47,120 bases of DNA from Bacteroidetes bacterium QS_9_68_14 (GTDB lineage: Bacteria > Bacteroidota > Rhodothermia > Rhodothermales > Salinibacteraceae), in assembly GCA_003022535.1 (NCBI GenBank), contig PXTT01000043.1, forward strand, positions 5,564 through 52,683. Reading direction: 5' to 3'. Numbering within the stretch: the first letter of the stretch is position 1; every line of letters starts with the position of its first letter. The translations under genes were made by a program, and so were the position numbers. Positions 46,001-47,120 of this stretch are shown piece after piece. The notes beneath the pieces are model-generated. The model worked only from the letters and a program-made list of their open reading frames with translations. It was not told the origin of the DNA and ran no database searches.

Positions 46001-46549
46001 GATGATTTCGTCTTCGGGGCGTTCGGGGTTGGGAAAATCGCCGGTCGAGCGCGTCTCGATGTCGAGCTGGAGGCGGTGCAGGTCGTCCGGCGCCATGCCC
46101 TTCAGGCAGGTGCGCCCGCTTTGCAGGAGGTACTGCTGGACGGGGCTGCCCATCAGGTAGAGCTCGTCGGGCTGGCCCTCGTCGCGCGTGCCGGCTTTTT
46201 TCTCGACGTGGTGCACGCCGTCCCAGAACGCGCCCCACGACCGGAAGGCCACGAGGTGGCGAAAGAAGCCGTCGCCCGAGAGCGCCTCGTGGCGGTACCG
46301 CCCGCTCGGGAAGCCGTCCAGGAGCGTGGCATCGGAGAGGAAGAAGAAGGGGTAGAAGTCGTCGGTTTCCTCGGCCACGCGCTCCCCGTCAGGGCTGCGG
46401 CGGTAGAGGCGCACCTTCGCCTGCCGGGCGTGCTCGCCGCGTAGGAGCGGCTGCACGTCCACGATGCGCTCGGTGGCGTCGTGTCCGAAGAGGGCCGTGT
46501 CTTCTTCGGAGGCGGCGGCGGGGGAGGACGACGAGGCGAGAGCGGGCAT
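43043..46549 (-). CDS. polB: Family B DNA polymerase with an intein
   Basis: A 1168-residue precursor from the ATG at 46549. The mature polymerase is ~805 residues, close to E. coli Pol II. Exonuclease motifs: Exo I LDIETRS (D163, E165), Exo II NGFQFDFDY (N227, D232 or D234), Exo III YALDD (Y340, D344), so proofreading should work. Polymerase motifs: A DVESLYPSI (D426), B K488...N492 followed after splicing by SFYGSLG, C ESDTDG (D903, D905). The intein is inserted inside motif B, between N492 and S856, and must be removed for activity. Involved in repair or restart replication in bacteria. Transcribed divergently from the ABC gene at 46753. Confidence 0.95.
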   Translation of the reverse strand: MPALASSSSPAAASEEDTALFGHDATERIVDVQPLLRGEHARQAKVRLYRRSPDGERVAEETDDFYPFFFLSDATLLDGFPSGRYRHEALSGDGFFRHLVAFRSWGAFWDGVHHVEKKAGTRDEGQPDELYLMGSPVQQYLLQSGRTCLKGMAPDDLHRLQLDIETRSTGDFPNPERPEDEIILVALSDNRGWERLLDRHHLPEPVLLEELVQVIREKDPDVIETHNGFQFDFDYIRTRCDMHGVAFAVGRDGSTPRTWDSSIRFAERMVDFPALKITGRHVIDTYFRVMAYDVFKRDLPGYGLKDAARYFGFADESRTYVEGDAITALWEDDPERLREYALDDVRETRALAAHLSGSPFYLTQMLPMPYGQAARTGPASKIESLFIREHLRERRAFPRSEWGSQSVGGYTDIFVTGAVGPVVYADVESLYPSIMLSDGIQPEGDTLDLFPRLLRRLTDLRFDAKRQMKNADDEDARGELDARQSSYKVLINCFDPETEIMTARGAKNVCDVEVGDRVYSLNPDTLEAEVKPVTHVHEQPHYEGEMVQLKNRFVDLLVTPNHRLLTNKVNGYRETGYQWREARDLFETKCRHHLPPRSALTEGHAPATFDLATRCRQHDFDFKTDGNGRIKDPRQQARWIPRRYDMNDWLELMGWFVSEGCLYTSERKDHGYTVRGVAHKVTLSDKTPHHRTAICNLLDRMGLSYHEGVNGLAFSNKLIHGLLALDCGKGSYERRLPAWLFHHPASQLQHLFDALYRGDGDQNSFYRYSTVSRRLADDVVQLALHLGYNAQVLGKDSGCFRIGINSREGGRGIAPVVKHEQRQRVAYEGSLHCVTVADNHTVLAGRNGTFNWVGQSFYGSLGFSLSTFNDFEEADKVTRRGQEILRQMIGAIQKRGGEVIESDTDGVFFVPPATYDGETVRGDADAEQRFTEALTSALPEGIRVGFDGRYRRMLSYKKKNYALLGYDGDLKFKGSSLVARSSERFGRRFVREAVRLLLEEDLDALHQLYMDTRRMVEASDWPDGARSFARTETLKDTLAQYEADVQSGQRTRTAPYELARELAQQEGREVRKGDRISYYITGQGRGVTAFENCKLADDWTPDAPDENTAYYLDRLDRFTEKFEPFFAEHDFRRLFSPEDLFGFSAGDIALQRQRHEPEGAEFDDEVPF
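43985..45073 (-). mobile_element. Intein with LAGLIDADG endonuclease in polB motif B (pol-c site)
   Basis: A 363-residue in-frame insert, residues 493-855 of the precursor. It begins with Cys (CFDPETEIMTARG, splicing block A), has block B LLVTPNHRLL (T559, H562), homing-endonuclease motifs ELMGWFVSEG (651-660) and LFDALYRGDG (751-760), and ends with blocks F and G: CVTVADNHTVLAGRNG and NWVGQ, followed by Ser of the host protein. The last residue is Gln rather than the usual Asn, and the residue before it is Gly rather than His. Both endonuclease motifs keep an acidic residue, so the homing enzyme may be active. The same insertion site is used by archaeal polB inteins, and I recall a PolBc intein reported in Salinibacter ruber (not checked). 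Confidence 0.93.
44705..44716. repeat. Perfect GCAACGCGTTGC palindrome (three copies in the window)
   Basis: The same twelve-base palindrome stands at 35415-35426 (over the MBL gene start), 44073-44084 and 44705-44716 (both inside the intein). Eleven of twelve bases recur at about 40649. Its halves, GCAACGC and GCGTTGC, are found all over the window. Confidence 0.8.
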
Positions 46550-46752
46550 GGTATTTCAGGCAAAGAGAGATACGAGCGCCGGCGGCGCAGGTGCCGTTGA
46601 CCTTGCAGTCTGCGCCGCGCTACTTTAGGGGCGAAGTGTGCCCCGCCTCTGGACCCCTCGACCCGTCGCGGCGCCGCGTTGCGCCCGCGCAGCGGTAGCC
46701 GCGCCTCCGGGCGAGCCCTTTCTCCGCGTTCCCGTTGCTCCCCCGCGCCCGC

Positions 46753-47120
46753 ATGTCTCGACTCGTCGCCGACGGGCTGGCCAAGCGGTTCGGGCGGCGG
46801 CTGCTGTTCCGGAATCTCGCGCTTACCGTCGAGGGCGGCCAGTCAGTTGCCATTACGGGAGCTAACGGAACGGGTAAGTCCACGCTGCTGGGCCTTCTGG
46901 CGGGTGTGGTGCGCCCGTCGGCGGGCAAGGTACGCCTCTGGCATGACGGGCGGGCCCTCACGCGTGCCGAGCGCCCGCTGCGGAGCGGGTTGGTAGCGCC
47001 GTATCTGCACGTGTACGGCGGATTCACGGCGCGGGAGAACCTGCGCTTTCTGGCGCGGGCGCGCCGCCTGCCCGAGGCCGAAGAGCGCATCGAGGCGGCG
47101 CTTCGCCGCGTGGGGCTGGC
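46753..47120 (+). CDS. ccmA: ABC transporter ATP-binding protein, CcmA-like (N-terminal part)
   Basis: From the ATG at 46753 (MSRLVADGLAKRFGRRLLF) about 122 codons are visible before the window ends. Walker A is GANGTGKSTLLGLLAG. It then shows APYLHVYGGFTARENLRFLA, which fits the heme exporter ATPase CcmA (typically ...L.LYx.LTxxENLxF). CcmA with CcmB and CcmC moves heme for cytochrome c maturation. The signature and Walker B lie outside the window, so the exact family is not certain. The gene is divergent from polB. Confidence 0.78.
   Translation, partial: MSRLVADGLAKRFGRRLLFRNLALTVEGGQSVAITGANGTGKSTLLGLLAGVVRPSAGKVRLWHDGRALTRAERPLRSGLVAPYLHVYGGFTARENLRFLARARRLPEAEERIEAALRRVGL

Overview
The window is GC-rich (roughly two thirds G+C) bacterial DNA that is dense with genes on both strands. 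The gene set points to the Bacteroidota/Rhodothermota (FCB) side, probably a marine or halophilic relative of Salinibacter and Rhodothermus; the genus cannot be fixed by eye. The evidence is a PorV-type outer-membrane protein of the type IX secretion system, a secreted lamin-tail protein ending in a FlgD-like domain, a family B DNA polymerase with an intein, ctaA and ctaB side by side, several Na+-coupled transporter families (NSS, SSS, DAACS, Ca2+/Na+ exchanger), and one good Bacteroidetes-style promoter (TTG-N20-TAGATTGC) before the lamin-tail gene.

Layout. 1-2.4 kb: end of an NSS transporter, a secreted thioredoxin-like protein and a small membrane protein. 2.5-7.7 kb, minus strand: ctaA, ctaB, an ABC ATPase/permease pair and rlmN, probably co-transcribed (heme A synthesis plus an exporter). 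8.0-9.6 kb: tRNA-Leu(GAG) followed by a small accessory patch with a nucleotidyltransferase, its small partner gene and a remnant that looks like phage-defence protein debris. 9.7-15.4 kb: murA, a cysteine desulfurase, a TIGR04282-type transferase, fbp and an unknown gene. 15.6-23 kb: lamin-tail exoprotein, HesB/IscA protein, clpC and an M20 amidohydrolase. 23.2-27.6 kb, minus: a vWA membrane protein, a cation exchanger and a two-domain cytidine deaminase. 27.75-31.3 kb: tRNA-Leu(TAA), a stand-alone terminase-nuclease-like protein, inorganic pyrophosphatase and an MFS transporter. 31.3-36.7 kb: an outer-membrane-type protein (minus), an SSS symporter reading into a LON-domain protein, an MBL-fold hydrolase and a lone HisKA-like protein. 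37-42.9 kb: porV, a DUF92 protein, a DAACS symporter, a TPR-like protein and a GroES-like protein. 43.0-46.5 kb, minus: polB with an intein. 46.75 kb to the end: a CcmA-type ABC ATPase cut by the window edge.

The most striking feature is not one gene but a pattern. Six otherwise ordinary genes are disrupted or run together: the cysteine desulfurase (99-bp internal copy replacing its C-terminal segment), the vWA protein (23-bp tandem duplication, frameshift), ppa (internal deletion and frameshift), the outer-membrane protein (one extra base in a G5 run), the SSS/LON pair (possible extra base in a G5 run) and the MBL hydrolase (internal deletion and frameshift). Four more 18-19 bp tandem duplications lie at gene ends, in spacers or in frame. 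Assembly or sequencing error is the simplest explanation, since ppa and a cysteine desulfurase are usually needed for growth; real slippage mutations are the alternative. The other points of interest are the polB intein, which ends in Gln rather than Asn, the terminase-nuclease-like protein beside a tRNA, the accessory patch beside the other tRNA, and a strong excess of the motif GCAACGC/GCGTTGC, including three perfect GCAACGCGTTGC palindromes.
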